This document shows, piece by piece, positions 1 through 6,765 of a stretch of 7,624 nucleotides of DNA. The translations under genes were made by a program, and so were the position numbers. Position 1 is the first letter of the stretch. The number at the start of each line of letters is the position of its first letter. The notes under the pieces were generated by a model. It saw only the letters and a program-made list of their open reading frames with translations, was not told the origin of the DNA and ran no database searches. The DNA lies in contig SFMP01000004.1 of assembly GCA_004554395.1 (NCBI GenBank), positions 1 to 7,624 on the forward strand. Direction: 5' to 3'. This DNA is from Myxococcales bacterium (GTDB lineage Bacteria; Myxococcota_A; Bradymonadia; UBA4248).

Positions 1-983
1 AACGCGCTATTGATCCAACCACTGGCAAGTATTCAGAATCTAATGAATTTGTATGCATTGCAAACAAACTACTTAACATCAATGAAAAATACATAGACAA
101 AGATGAATTCATTTGTAATTGCGCAACATGTGCTAGCACCGATGAAAATGAGATTTGTATAACTCCCTATGTGCCAAATGATATGGCTACAAATCCGGAT
201 GCAACTGCACTTCATTCGCTCAATCATTGCACAAAATGCTACGATTCATGTAGCAAGAAAGGCTTCGCTCGCTGTGCGCAAACAAATCCTGATGATGAGA
301 ATTCATTTGCATGTCTTTGCGCCACAGACGAAATCTACATAACATATAAAGACCAACAAACGTGTATTCCAGCCGATTATTCTATGCTAAATCTTGAGTG
401 TTTAACGACACACACTGACCCTATCTGCACATGCGCACCTGGATATGTTGATTTCGACAATAATATCAAAAATGGATGTGAGCTTTATGTCGCCAATAAT
501 ACAGAACACTGCGGACTAGGTGGTGCAAAACATGAAACAGTCAATTGCAGAGCGTACATAAATGATAAGCAAACACAGTTCACATCATGTAGCTCAGGCA
601 TTTGCACTTATTATTCATGCAATGAAGGCTTTGGCGACTGCAATGCCGATCTCACTGATGGTTGTGAAAACGAATTGTCAACCAATGAACACTGCGGCAA
701 ATGTTATAATAAATGCAATCTTGAATGCACATTTTTAAAAGATTGTATGAATCACTGTACTCAAATAGATGATACCAATCAAAAGGCTTGTTGCGTAACT
801 GGTGACATTAACCATAAGCATGACATCAACCAAATCAATTGTTGTAGTGGATACAAATTATATCAATACAAAAACAATTATGGTTCTCCTTCATGCGTTC
901 TTAAGACCCACTACGGTTGCTTCAAAAGTGCCCCAGAAGGTCTTTACAAAAACTGCTGGACCGAAGTCACTGCCAGCAAATAA
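1..983 (+). CDS. Cysteine-rich, probably secreted protein of unknown function (5'-truncated)
   Basis: The reading frame is open from base 3 to the TAA at 981-983 (326 codons visible), so the gene begins left of the window; the in-frame GTG at 171 is not a credible start. About 36 of the 326 residues are Cys, many in C-x2-C or CC pairs, which suggests a disulfide-bonded extracytoplasmic protein. Two copies of a module are visible (bases 441-515 and 627-716). Its pattern is aromatic Gly-Tyr/Phe, an Asp, then Gly-Cys-Glu, about nine residues, then Glu-His-Cys-Gly. Such modules are common in large surface or secreted proteins of Myxococcota and Bradymonadales (family knowledge). The C-terminal third has two CC pairs and no membrane anchor or sorting motif that I can see. 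The gene is more AT-rich than the core genes. No function can be assigned. It converges on the carboxyltransferase gene. Confidence 0.8.
   Translation, partial: RAIDPTTGKYSESNEFVCIANKLLNINEKYIDKDEFICNCATCASTDENEICITPYVPNDMATNPDATALHSLNHCTKCYDSCSKKGFARCAQTNPDDENSFACLCATDEIYITYKDQQTCIPADYSMLNLECLTTHTDPICTCAPGYVDFDNNIKNGCELYVANNTEHCGLGGAKHETVNCRAYINDKQTQFTSCSSGICTYYSCNEGFGDCNADLTDGCENELSTNEHCGKCYNKCNLECTFLKDCMNHCTQIDDTNQKACCVTGDINHKHDINQINCCSGYKLYQYKNNYGSPSCVLKTHYGCFKSAPEGLYKNCWTEVTASK
441..716 (+). repeat. Two imperfect Cys-rich protein modules (Gly-Cys-Glu ... His-Cys-Gly)
   Basis: Translated copies at 441-515 and 627-716 share an aromatic Gly-Tyr/Phe start, an Asp near position 4, a Gly-Cys-Glu triplet and a terminal Asn-x-Glu-His-Cys-Gly or Asn-Glu-His-Cys-Gly. 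The second copy adds a Cys-x2-Cys-like end (CGKCYNKC). The DNA is not closely repeated, so this is an old protein-level repeat and not a recent duplication. Confidence 0.6.
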
Positions 984-992
984 CACCTCCAA

Positions 993-1031
993 TGCCACCG
1001 GCTCCGCCCAAACACATCGTAGCTGGTGGCA
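993..1031 (+). terminator. Intergenic hairpin between convergent genes, possible weak terminator
   Basis: The left arm TGCCACCGGCT (993-1003) and right arm AGCTGGTGGCA (1021-1031) pair over 11 bp with one G-U wobble in plus-strand RNA, around a 17-nt loop. The hairpin starts 9 bp after the Cys-rich gene's stop and lies 12 bp past the stop of the opposing carboxyltransferase gene. There is no T-run on the plus strand. On the minus strand the stem has one A/C mismatch and is followed only by a mixed T-rich stretch. Termination is therefore plausible from position but not proven by sequence; the plus orientation folds better. Confidence 0.4.
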
Positions 1032-1043
1032 CATTCCAACGCC

Positions 1044-2774
1044 TTACAACGACCAAATACCCCACAAACGCTTTGGCCTCACGATTCGTTGCTCTTGCCA
1101 AGCGGCATGAAGGAAATCGACGATTGCGCGGCGCAATTGAGAAAGCGCCACGAATGAATCGGCATCGCCGCGAGCGAGTGCTGCGCGTGGTTGGGCATTG
1201 TCGTTTTGCGCGCTTGCGAGGGCAGTGCGAGCCTCGACGAGCTCATCGCGATTTCGCGTGAGTTGAGCGATTTCGGCGCAATCGAGAGCCAATCCATCTT
1301 TGATCTGTCGGGCTTTGATTTCGCCGTCGATCTTGGAGATTTTCTTGTCATAGAGAGCCGATGCCAAGACATCCGATCGCATGACCTCCATGCGAGTGAT
1401 TGCCGTGACGACAGTCCAGGCTGGGTGAAATGGGGAACCCTTCATCGCGTAATACCCTGCGCCCGATGCTTTTCTAAGCACGATCGTCATCGCTGCGGGT
1501 GTATCGCGTTCGTCGCTTGCGATTTCGTGCAATATCCCAGCGCCGAGGCGTAGCAAACCGTCTCGTTCGGCTTGTGCGCCAATGTCGAATCCGGCAACAT
1601 CTTGTATCCAAATCGTCGGAATACCATCGTCGTTGGCAGCACTAGCAATGCGCCGTATTTTCACAATACCTTCTTTATATAAAATGCCACCAGATTTTAA
1701 TCGTCCATCGCTTTCAATCGTTTGGGCTCGGTTGGCGATGATGACGACGGGAAGCCCGTCGACAGTGGCAAAACAGCTGTAGATTTCTTCGCCAAACTCG
1801 GGGCATAAGGGAACGCATTGCGATGCATCGACGATGCGTGCGACGACATCTTCGATATTGTAAGGATGCGATAAATCGGTGGGCAATATATCGTAGAGAT
1901 CGGCGATTGGGGCTTGGGGCAAGACAGGGTCGGCAATGCGATAGTACACCGTCGCCGGTGTCGGTAGCTTTTCGACTTCGTGGCGAATCCAAGCGATTGC
2001 CGCGCCATCGTCTGCAACGCGAGCATCGGCGGTATGCGAATAGACGACGTGAACGTCGGGGCCACCAATGCGATCGGCTTGGCGTCCGCAAGCCGCCGAT
2101 GAAATTGCGCTACCACCAATGCAAATCGACGATTGCTCGGTCATGACGATTTTATCGCACAATATGGGCATATAACCACCGCCTGCGATGCAATCGCCAA
2201 ATACAGCGGCGAGTTGGACGATTCCTGAGCGATTGAGCTGAGCTTGTCGTTCGAAGATGGCACCGGCGCCGTGGGCGCCTGCGTATGTTTTCTCTTGGCA
2301 TGCCAAATACAATCCCGCACATTCGACGAAATAGATCACGGGAATGCGCAGACGTAGAGCCATATTCTGCGCAGCTTGTATCTTTTCGGGCGTCCCTGGC
2401 CACCAAGCCCCAGCCGATTGTGTGTTATCGGTGGCAATGATGACGACCGATCGCCCAGCGACGACGCCCAACACGCACAATACGCCTAGGGCTTTCGATG
2501 CATTCGCATTGCCTTCATACGAACGCATAGCGCCGATGTGCCAAAGCCTTGGCGCGTCGTCTTCGTACCTATCGACGACGCTTTCGATGCGTTCAAGCGC
2601 CGTCATTCGCCCATGCGACGCCACTCGCTTTAATGCTCTCTCCGTTCTCTCCTCGACCGCCTCCCGCTCTTTTTCTTGCAACGCCAACTCGCGATCGGCG
2701 ATTTCTCTTCTGTTCTCATCATTGACTTCAAAACGATTGAATTGAATATCTTGAAAATTCACGACAACAACCAC
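1044..2774 (-). CDS. Biotin-dependent acyl-CoA carboxyltransferase subunit, glutaconyl-CoA decarboxylase alpha-like
   Basis: A 576-residue protein with tandem crotonase-fold carboxyltransferase domains. This subunit moves carboxyl groups between an acyl-CoA and carboxybiotin. Residues 46-66 (ALKR..GRMTALERIE) are the usual family entry helix. The N-domain contains AGAWWPG (121-127), ECAGLYLACQEK (151-162) and the glycine oxyanion loop AGGGY (197-201). The C-domain contains SGGILY (361-366), IWIQDVAGFDIG (388-399) and RKASGAGYY (434-442). AGAW-PG, the CAG..QEK..Y stretch and DLY..P...PYNI (292-306) fit the alpha subunit of glutaconyl-CoA decarboxylase better than ordinary propionyl-CoA carboxylase beta chains. 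Residues 16-50 and roughly 476-525 are charged and helical, possibly coiled coil. No biotin carrier, biotin carboxylase or membrane decarboxylase subunit lies in the window, so substrate and direction remain open. The start is GTG at 2774, after a Val run; GTG at 2762, behind GGATGAGTGG, is an alternative. Family confidence is high, substrate confidence low. Confidence 0.86.
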   Translation of the reverse strand: MVVVVNFQDIQFNRFEVNDENRREIADRELALQEKEREAVEERTERALKRVASHGRMTALERIESVVDRYEDDAPRLWHIGAMRSYEGNANASKALGVLCVLGVVAGRSVVIIATDNTQSAGAWWPGTPEKIQAAQNMALRLRIPVIYFVECAGLYLACQEKTYAGAHGAGAIFERQAQLNRSGIVQLAAVFGDCIAGGGYMPILCDKIVMTEQSSICIGGSAISSAACGRQADRIGGPDVHVVYSHTADARVADDGAAIAWIRHEVEKLPTPATVYYRIADPVLPQAPIADLYDILPTDLSHPYNIEDVVARIVDASQCVPLCPEFGEEIYSCFATVDGLPVVIIANRAQTIESDGRLKSGGILYKEGIVKIRRIASAANDDGIPTIWIQDVAGFDIGAQAERDGLLRLGAGILHEIASDERDTPAAMTIVLRKASGAGYYAMKGSPFHPAWTVVTAITRMEVMRSDVLASALYDKKISKIDGEIKARQIKDGLALDCAEIAQLTRNRDELVEARTALASAQNDNAQPRAALARGDADSFVALSQLRRAIVDFLHAAWQEQRIVRPKRLWGIWSL

Positions 2775-2831
2775 TCATCCACTATAAATACATCCCAACC
2801 AGCCCACACGCCAACCGAAACGATCCAACGT
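2775..2831 (-). other. 57-bp ligA-carboxyltransferase spacer with three CCAAC/GTTGG copies
   Basis: Between the ligA stop (TAG, 2832-2834) and the downstream start there is no hairpin with a T-run, which favours read-through and co-transcription. On the plus strand CCAAC occurs at 2795, 2811 and 2825. A TATAGT hexamer (minus strand) lies just upstream of the GTG, but it would give an almost leaderless transcript and has no good -35 partner. I do not call a promoter here. Confidence 0.3.
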
Positions 2832-5057
2832 CTACGACAATTCTTTGAGCTTTTCCAAAAACTCTTCTTCAGTCCAAAGGGCGATTTTTGCCCCCTGTTC
2901 GTTGAGTTTTTCGGCTTTCGTCCATTTCGAAGTTTTATTCGTCGTCGAAACGAGGACCGAGAGATTTTTGCTCACGCCCGAGGCGACAGTAGCCCCGAGA
3001 GCTTCGACGCGTTTTTGAGCTTCATCGCGTTTCATCGACTTGAGCGTACCCGTAAATAGGAACGACATGCCAGCCAATGGACCGCCTTCGTTTTGTGGAA
3101 CCGATACTTCATCATCGATAGTGACGAATTCGAGTAGAGCTTGGATGAGAGATCGTTTTTTTTGTAAAGCCAGATGTATTTTATTGGCAGTCAATTCACG
3201 TCCTTTTAATATATCTGTAATCTTTTGAGCGTCGAGTTGTAATATTTCGTCGATCGAGAGATGCGATTGTGCGAGCAGACTACTGTAGACCTTGCCGAGA
3301 GCTGGGATCGATAGCGCTTCGAGAAATGTCGCTAGCGATAGATTACGATGAGATTGTATCGATTGATATAATTTCTGCGGCAATCGTGCGCTAGCATCTA
3401 TCGAATCGTCGCCATTTTGTACTGCAGAAGCGATTTGTTCTGGCGTAAGGCGATATAAATCAGATGGCAATGTGATGAGATTTTCGTCATATAAACTTGC
3501 AATAATCTTTTCGCCCAACCCCATCATACCCGTCACTTTGACGTAGTTTTCGATGAGCGCTTGCCCTGTCGTTGGGCAATTGTCGGGATCGGTACATCGC
3601 AAAAACTTCCCGTCTCGAAGCAGTGGCGCTCCGCACGAAGTGCATTGCGTCGGGATTCCGACTTTTTGCGCACTCGGGGCAAATGAAACGATATATTCGA
3701 CGTGTGGGATGACGTCGCCACGGCGTGAAACGCACAGCGTATCGCCGATCGACAAATGCGCTAGCGACCAATTGACATCGGCTGTGGCTGGCAGTTCGGG
3801 CGAATCGGCTAAATCGCTCGGGCAGACGGGGAATGATTCGACTTGTTCGACATTCGACAACGTCGCACGTTGGACATTGGCGCCAGCCAATTCGACGGCA
3901 TCGAAGACGGCAACGGGCGTTAGCGTGCCACCTTTGGCAACTTGCCACAATACGTCGCGCAATGTCGTTTTTGCGCTGTCGCAAGCAAATTTATAGGCTA
4001 TCGCGCATTTGGGATGATGTGCCGTCGTTCCCATCGATTGTTGCATCTTGTTATCGTCGACTTTAAAGACGAGTCCATCGGCATCGAAATCCCACTTCGA
4101 TCGCGCGTTAGCCATTTCGTCACAATAGGCGCGAACTTCATTTAAAACATCGTCGACACTGCGACGCTCGTTCCATGCAAATCGCCGAGTTTCAATCGTA
4201 TGAAAGCCGAGTAATCGCAACTTTTCAAACTTCTCTGTATCTGTTTCAAACGATTGCCCAAGTGCTTCATAAGCAAAAAAGCTCAAACCATACTTAGAAG
4301 TTTGCCGAGCATCTTTTTGCTTGAGCCCGCCAACGGCGAGGTTTCGTGCGCTAATCTTTTCTCCATCGTATGCACGAAAAGCGGTCAAAGGCATATAGAC
4401 TTCGCCGCGCACTTCGACGTTGCCCATTGCAATCTTTTTCGGAATATCGTCGATATAATATACATTTTCTGTAATATTCTCGCCGACATGGCCATCGCCA
4501 CGCGTCGAGGCGACGACGAGCGATCCATTTTCATCATAGACGAGGCTACAAGCGAGCCCATCGATCTTCGGAGAACCTATAAAATCGCCTCGAAATCCGT
4601 TCAACCACAATGCGATGCTTTTAAATTCTTCGCCTTTTTTGAGCTTTTCGAGCGACAACATGGCGACGTCGTGTGTGACTTTTTTACCATGAAGCGGCGT
4701 TTGCACGGCAGGTGTCGTCAATTCGTCGAGCACAGCATTGCCAGGGTCAACCTCTCGGAGCTTCTCGATCAAAGCGTCGTAAAGCGCATCCGATATTACA
4801 GGCTTGCCATCGTTATAACGGGCATTATGGAAGCGTACAGCCGCTGCCAATTGCTCGACGCTGGCGTCGCTTGTTGCGATGAGGTCTTTGACAGCCTCGG
4901 GCGTTCCTGCCACGGCAGGTTCTGAGCATGCAGATGCAGTCGCCGTCGTTTCTGCACTTGGCGTCCGCTCGCGCTCTATAACCCGTTCAACGCCTCCCTT
5001 GGCCTTCTCTTTTTTCGGTTCCCATTCAAACAAACCTTTCTGCATTTTATCGTTCAT
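2832..5057 (-). CDS. ligA: NAD+-dependent DNA ligase LigA, divergent and N-terminally extended
   Basis: Seals nicks in DNA using NAD+, as in Okazaki-fragment joining and repair. From ATG at 5057 it has 741 residues, against about 670 in E. coli. Domains: extension 1-65; NMN-binding Ia about 67-105 (H77, Y81, D90, Y93-D94); nucleotidyltransferase with adenylated lysine K164 in KIDG, TRGDG..GEN (185-194), VRGE (216-219), DGLVFKV (327-333) and AIAYKF (352-357); OB fold with TLTPVA and RRGDVIP; zinc finger C472, C475, C488, C494; helix-hairpin-helix region about 505-630; C-terminal BRCT (659-738) with FLFTGTL and a late Trp. Oddities: Ser162 replaces the usual Glu two residues before the catalytic Lys, and three motif Arg positions are Lys (GLKQ, PKCA, VAKGG). 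The ATG at 5057 is preferred because GAGGG lies 4 nt upstream; an in-frame TTG at 5078 would add seven residues and has no clear ribosome-binding site. It is the first gene of a likely two-gene unit. Confidence 0.95.
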   Translation of the reverse strand: MNDKMQKGLFEWEPKKEKAKGGVERVIERERTPSAETTATASACSEPAVAGTPEAVKDLIATSDASVEQLAAAVRFHNARYNDGKPVISDALYDALIEKLREVDPGNAVLDELTTPAVQTPLHGKKVTHDVAMLSLEKLKKGEEFKSIALWLNGFRGDFIGSPKIDGLACSLVYDENGSLVVASTRGDGHVGENITENVYYIDDIPKKIAMGNVEVRGEVYMPLTAFRAYDGEKISARNLAVGGLKQKDARQTSKYGLSFFAYEALGQSFETDTEKFEKLRLLGFHTIETRRFAWNERRSVDDVLNEVRAYCDEMANARSKWDFDADGLVFKVDDNKMQQSMGTTAHHPKCAIAYKFACDSAKTTLRDVLWQVAKGGTLTPVAVFDAVELAGANVQRATLSNVEQVESFPVCPSDLADSPELPATADVNWSLAHLSIGDTLCVSRRGDVIPHVEYIVSFAPSAQKVGIPTQCTSCGAPLLRDGKFLRCTDPDNCPTTGQALIENYVKVTGMMGLGEKIIASLYDENLITLPSDLYRLTPEQIASAVQNGDDSIDASARLPQKLYQSIQSHRNLSLATFLEALSIPALGKVYSSLLAQSHLSIDEILQLDAQKITDILKGRELTANKIHLALQKKRSLIQALLEFVTIDDEVSVPQNEGGPLAGMSFLFTGTLKSMKRDEAQKRVEALGATVASGVSKNLSVLVSTTNKTSKWTKAEKLNEQGAKIALWTEEEFLEKLKELS

Positions 5058-5066
5058 ATCGCCCTC
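5058..5066 (-). promoter_or_regulatory. ligA ribosome-binding site that decides the start
   Basis: On the minus strand GAGGG (5066-5062) is followed by a 4-nt spacer and then ATG at 5057. This favours the ATG over the TTG seven codons upstream. Confidence 0.5.
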
Positions 5067-5135
5067 GCTCTTGCCCAAATATATGCCAGTCTACCTAACG
5101 CCTTGTGCCCACTTTCCGACGACAAGTCGCCGATC

Positions 5136-5164
5136 TCTATACCCTTTTTGAGCACTTTGCGCAA
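5136..5164 (-). promoter_or_regulatory. Candidate ligA promoter
   Basis: On the minus strand TTGCGC (5164-5159), a 17-bp spacer and TATAGA (5141-5136) form a sigma70-like pair about 80 bp upstream of the ligA ATG. The -35 matches consensus at only three positions. A second possible -10, TATATT, lies nearer the gene around 5080 and lacks a -35. This is a pattern match only. Confidence 0.25.
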
Positions 5165-5179
5165 TCGCGTTGCCCGTCA

Positions 5180-5208
5180 TCGACGCTGCCGACAAATTGC
5201 CATAGAAT
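5180..5208 (+). promoter_or_regulatory. Candidate lipoprotein-gene promoter
   Basis: TCGACG (5180-5185), a 17-bp spacer and TAGAAT (5203-5208) resemble a sigma70 promoter. It faces the lipoprotein gene and would give a leader of about 95 nt. It sits back to back with the candidate ligA promoter in the 252-bp divergent region. The rest of 5058-5309 shows no structure that I can support. Confidence 0.3.
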
Positions 5209-5298
5209 TTGTGATTCCATGTCGATTATGGCAAAATGCCGAGCCGTATGCCGTCTTTACATGGATGCATTCGCATTTCTTTCAAATTCGATCTGATG

Positions 5299-5303
5299 CG
5301 GAG
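5299..5303 (+). promoter_or_regulatory. Ribosome-binding site fixing the lipoprotein start
   Basis: CGGAG is followed by a 6-nt spacer and then ATG at 5310. The frame is open upstream to about 5103, but this site plus the signal peptide starting at 5310 marks the true start. Confidence 0.55.
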
Positions 5304-5309
5304 TTTATC

Positions 5310-5747
5310 ATGCTACATGAGAAGAGCTTATTGTCTTATTTGCTTGCAGTCGTCGCCATGGCTACCGTCGGATGCGACGATGACACCGTCAATCACGACG
5401 TCTTTACAAAAGCCGATGGAACGCTCAATTTGTGTGGCACATTCGATGCCAACGAGACCATCGTCGAAAAAGGAGACGTCGTCAAGATCGTTCGCGTCAT
5501 CAACTCTGAACGATATGAATATACATGTGCCCAATTCGACGAAAACAATTCAAAATGCCTCGGCATCGAACGAAAGATTTGCAAAAACGACAACTTCGAC
5601 GATTTCAAATGCTCGCCAAGATGGGTTACTCGCTCGGTTGCGAATGCTTGCTCTGAACGACGACCGTCGCCACGACGACGCCGAGCCCCACCGCGCACGC
5701 AATGGCCACCGGCACGACCTCGCCCCACTGCGACGGCAAAACGTTGA
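5310..5747 (+). CDS. Small Cys-containing lipoprotein, 3' end probably frameshifted
   Basis: As sequenced it encodes 145 residues. Residues 1-21 form a signal peptide (short charged start, then a hydrophobic stretch) ending in a lipobox-like TVGC with C22 as the probable lipidated cysteine, followed by acidic residues. The mature part has several Cys and many Asp/Asn. Beyond about residue 103 (base 5615) the frame turns into an Arg/Pro-rich tail typical of the antisense of a GC-rich gene, and overlaps the end of the DUF368 gene by 122 bp. In the frame starting at 5609 the sequence reads AKMGYSLGCECLL and stops at 5654-5656. This better fits a Cys-rich end and cuts the overlap to 31 bp. I therefore suspect a one-base omission near 5613, either a sequencing error or a real mutation. 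The first 100 residues look genuinely coding. Family and function are not recognised. Confidence 0.55.
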   Translation: MLHEKSLLSYLLAVVAMATVGCDDDTVNHDVFTKADGTLNLCGTFDANETIVEKGDVVKIVRVINSERYEYTCAQFDENNSKCLGIERKICKNDNFDDFKCSPRWVTRSVANACSERRPSPRRRRAPPRTQWPPARPRPTATAKR

Positions 5748-6750
5748 CTTGACACCCGCTCTCGAACGACTTAAACGGCCATATTGCTCTCAAACAACCC
5801 ACCAATATGCCGATGATGGCGCATAACGTCGCATCGCGGTAATTCTTGAGCAAATACGTCAATGCGCGCGAAAACAATGCAATGCCCAAAATTGCACCGA
5901 CGCCGAAACAAATCATATATAACAAATGCGACGGATATACGATGCCTTGCGATAGCCCATGCAAAAAGCTCTTGCCCGTGTGCAACATAAAATAATAGCA
6001 CCCCATGACGAGCAATATAAAACTCCCCGATATGCCCGGCAGTAACATGGCACAAATGCCGCAAAAACCCGCCAATATGCAATATAAATAATACGCCTTG
6101 GGCACGGCCACCGATACGCCCGCACCGATGACTTCGTCGGCGCCGCTCACCGCTCCGCGCAACCCCGCGTTCGCCCCCATCGCATAGACATCGCTCGGCG
6201 TATAAAAACACGGCGCCTCTTCGCACAATGCCGACAACGCCTTTGTGCCATCGGCGACGACGTATTCGACCGCCACCGGCGCTTGCACGTGCTGACCCAT
6301 CAAGTAATAACACACCAATGCAAAGACCGCAATGATCGCCACGCGCGACACGTGCCAACGCGCCACCTGCCGCCACGGCGTTATCACCGATCCCAATACT
6401 AACCCAAAAAACAACCCCCACATCACCGACGGATACTTTTCCATCAATCTCGGTATCGCAAAACTCGCCACTACAAACGCCGTCGCCAGCCCGAGCAACA
6501 AATTGATGAGCCAAGGCAAATCGGCGAGCTTGCACGCCTCGGCACACGCCTCGCGGCTCACACGCGAAAACCGACCGCGCACGACGCCCCAAAACGCTCG
6601 AAATAACGATATGTCGATGTTCTTGAGCGCCGCAATAAACCGCTCGTAAAACCCAAGCAATACCGCCACCGTACTGCCACTCACCCCAGGGACGATGTCG
6701 ACCGTCCCCATCACGATTCCCTTCAAAAACAAGACTATCCGCGATTTCAT
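5626..6750 (-). CDS. DUF368-family membrane protein (polyprenyl-phosphate transporter family)
   Basis: A 374-residue polytopic inner-membrane protein. It carries both family signatures: an N-terminal LKGIVMGTVDIVPGVSGST (residues 9-27) followed by LLGFYERF, and an internal LLPGISGSFILLVMG (236-250). Family knowledge: members were linked to returning undecaprenyl phosphate across the cytoplasmic membrane for reuse in cell-wall and glycan assembly. Hydrophobic segments lie at about 5-35, 80-100, 105-125, 136-152, 218-255, 275-298, 307-322 and 345-365. Between residues 152 and 217 there is a long polar loop with C176 and C181. It makes the protein longer than the roughly 270-310 residues usual for the family as I recall it. 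The start at 6750 is set by the N-terminal signature. The ribosome-binding site is weak (GGTGG about 7 nt upstream). An intrinsic terminator ends 15 nt before the ATG, suggesting regulated read-through. The last 122 bp are antisense to the lipoprotein frame. Confidence 0.92.
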   Translation of the reverse strand: MKSRIVLFLKGIVMGTVDIVPGVSGSTVAVLLGFYERFIAALKNIDISLFRAFWGVVRGRFSRVSREACAEACKLADLPWLINLLLGLATAFVVASFAIPRLMEKYPSVMWGLFFGLVLGSVITPWRQVARWHVSRVAIIAVFALVCYYLMGQHVQAPVAVEYVVADGTKALSALCEEAPCFYTPSDVYAMGANAGLRGAVSGADEVIGAGVSVAVPKAYYLYCILAGFCGICAMLLPGISGSFILLVMGCYYFMLHTGKSFLHGLSQGIVYPSHLLYMICFGVGAILGIALFSRALTYLLKNYRDATLCAIIGILVGCLRAIWPFKSFESGCQVNVLPSQWGEVVPVAIACAVGLGVVVATVVVQSKHSQPSE

Positions 6751-6765
6751 CTCTTACCACCGCAC

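Noticed and set aside
171..173. GTG as start of the left-edge Cys-rich gene
   Set aside because: The frame stays open to the window edge and the upstream residues have the same Cys-rich character.
917..1553. Plus-strand frames of 114-120 codons beyond the left-edge gene
   Set aside because: They are mostly antisense to the carboxyltransferase C-terminus, with Arg-rich composition and no start signals.
2760..2800. TATAGT as a promoter -10 for the carboxyltransferase gene
   Set aside because: It has no -35 at a proper distance and would start transcription at the start codon; co-transcription with ligA is simpler.
4254..4925. 223-codon open frame on the plus strand inside ligA
   Set aside because: It is wholly antisense to a protein with all LigA motifs, has no recognisable domain, and arises from the TCG/CGA-rich codon use of ligA.
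5058..5078. TTG at 5078 as the ligA start
   Set aside because: It is a rare start codon without a clear ribosome-binding site, whereas ATG at 5057 follows GAGGG at a suitable distance. The difference is seven residues and cannot be fully excluded.
5103..5309. Upstream in-frame extension of the lipoprotein (69 extra codons)
   Set aside because: The signal peptide and a good ribosome-binding site sit at 5310; the extension has non-coding-like composition and overlaps the divergent promoter region.
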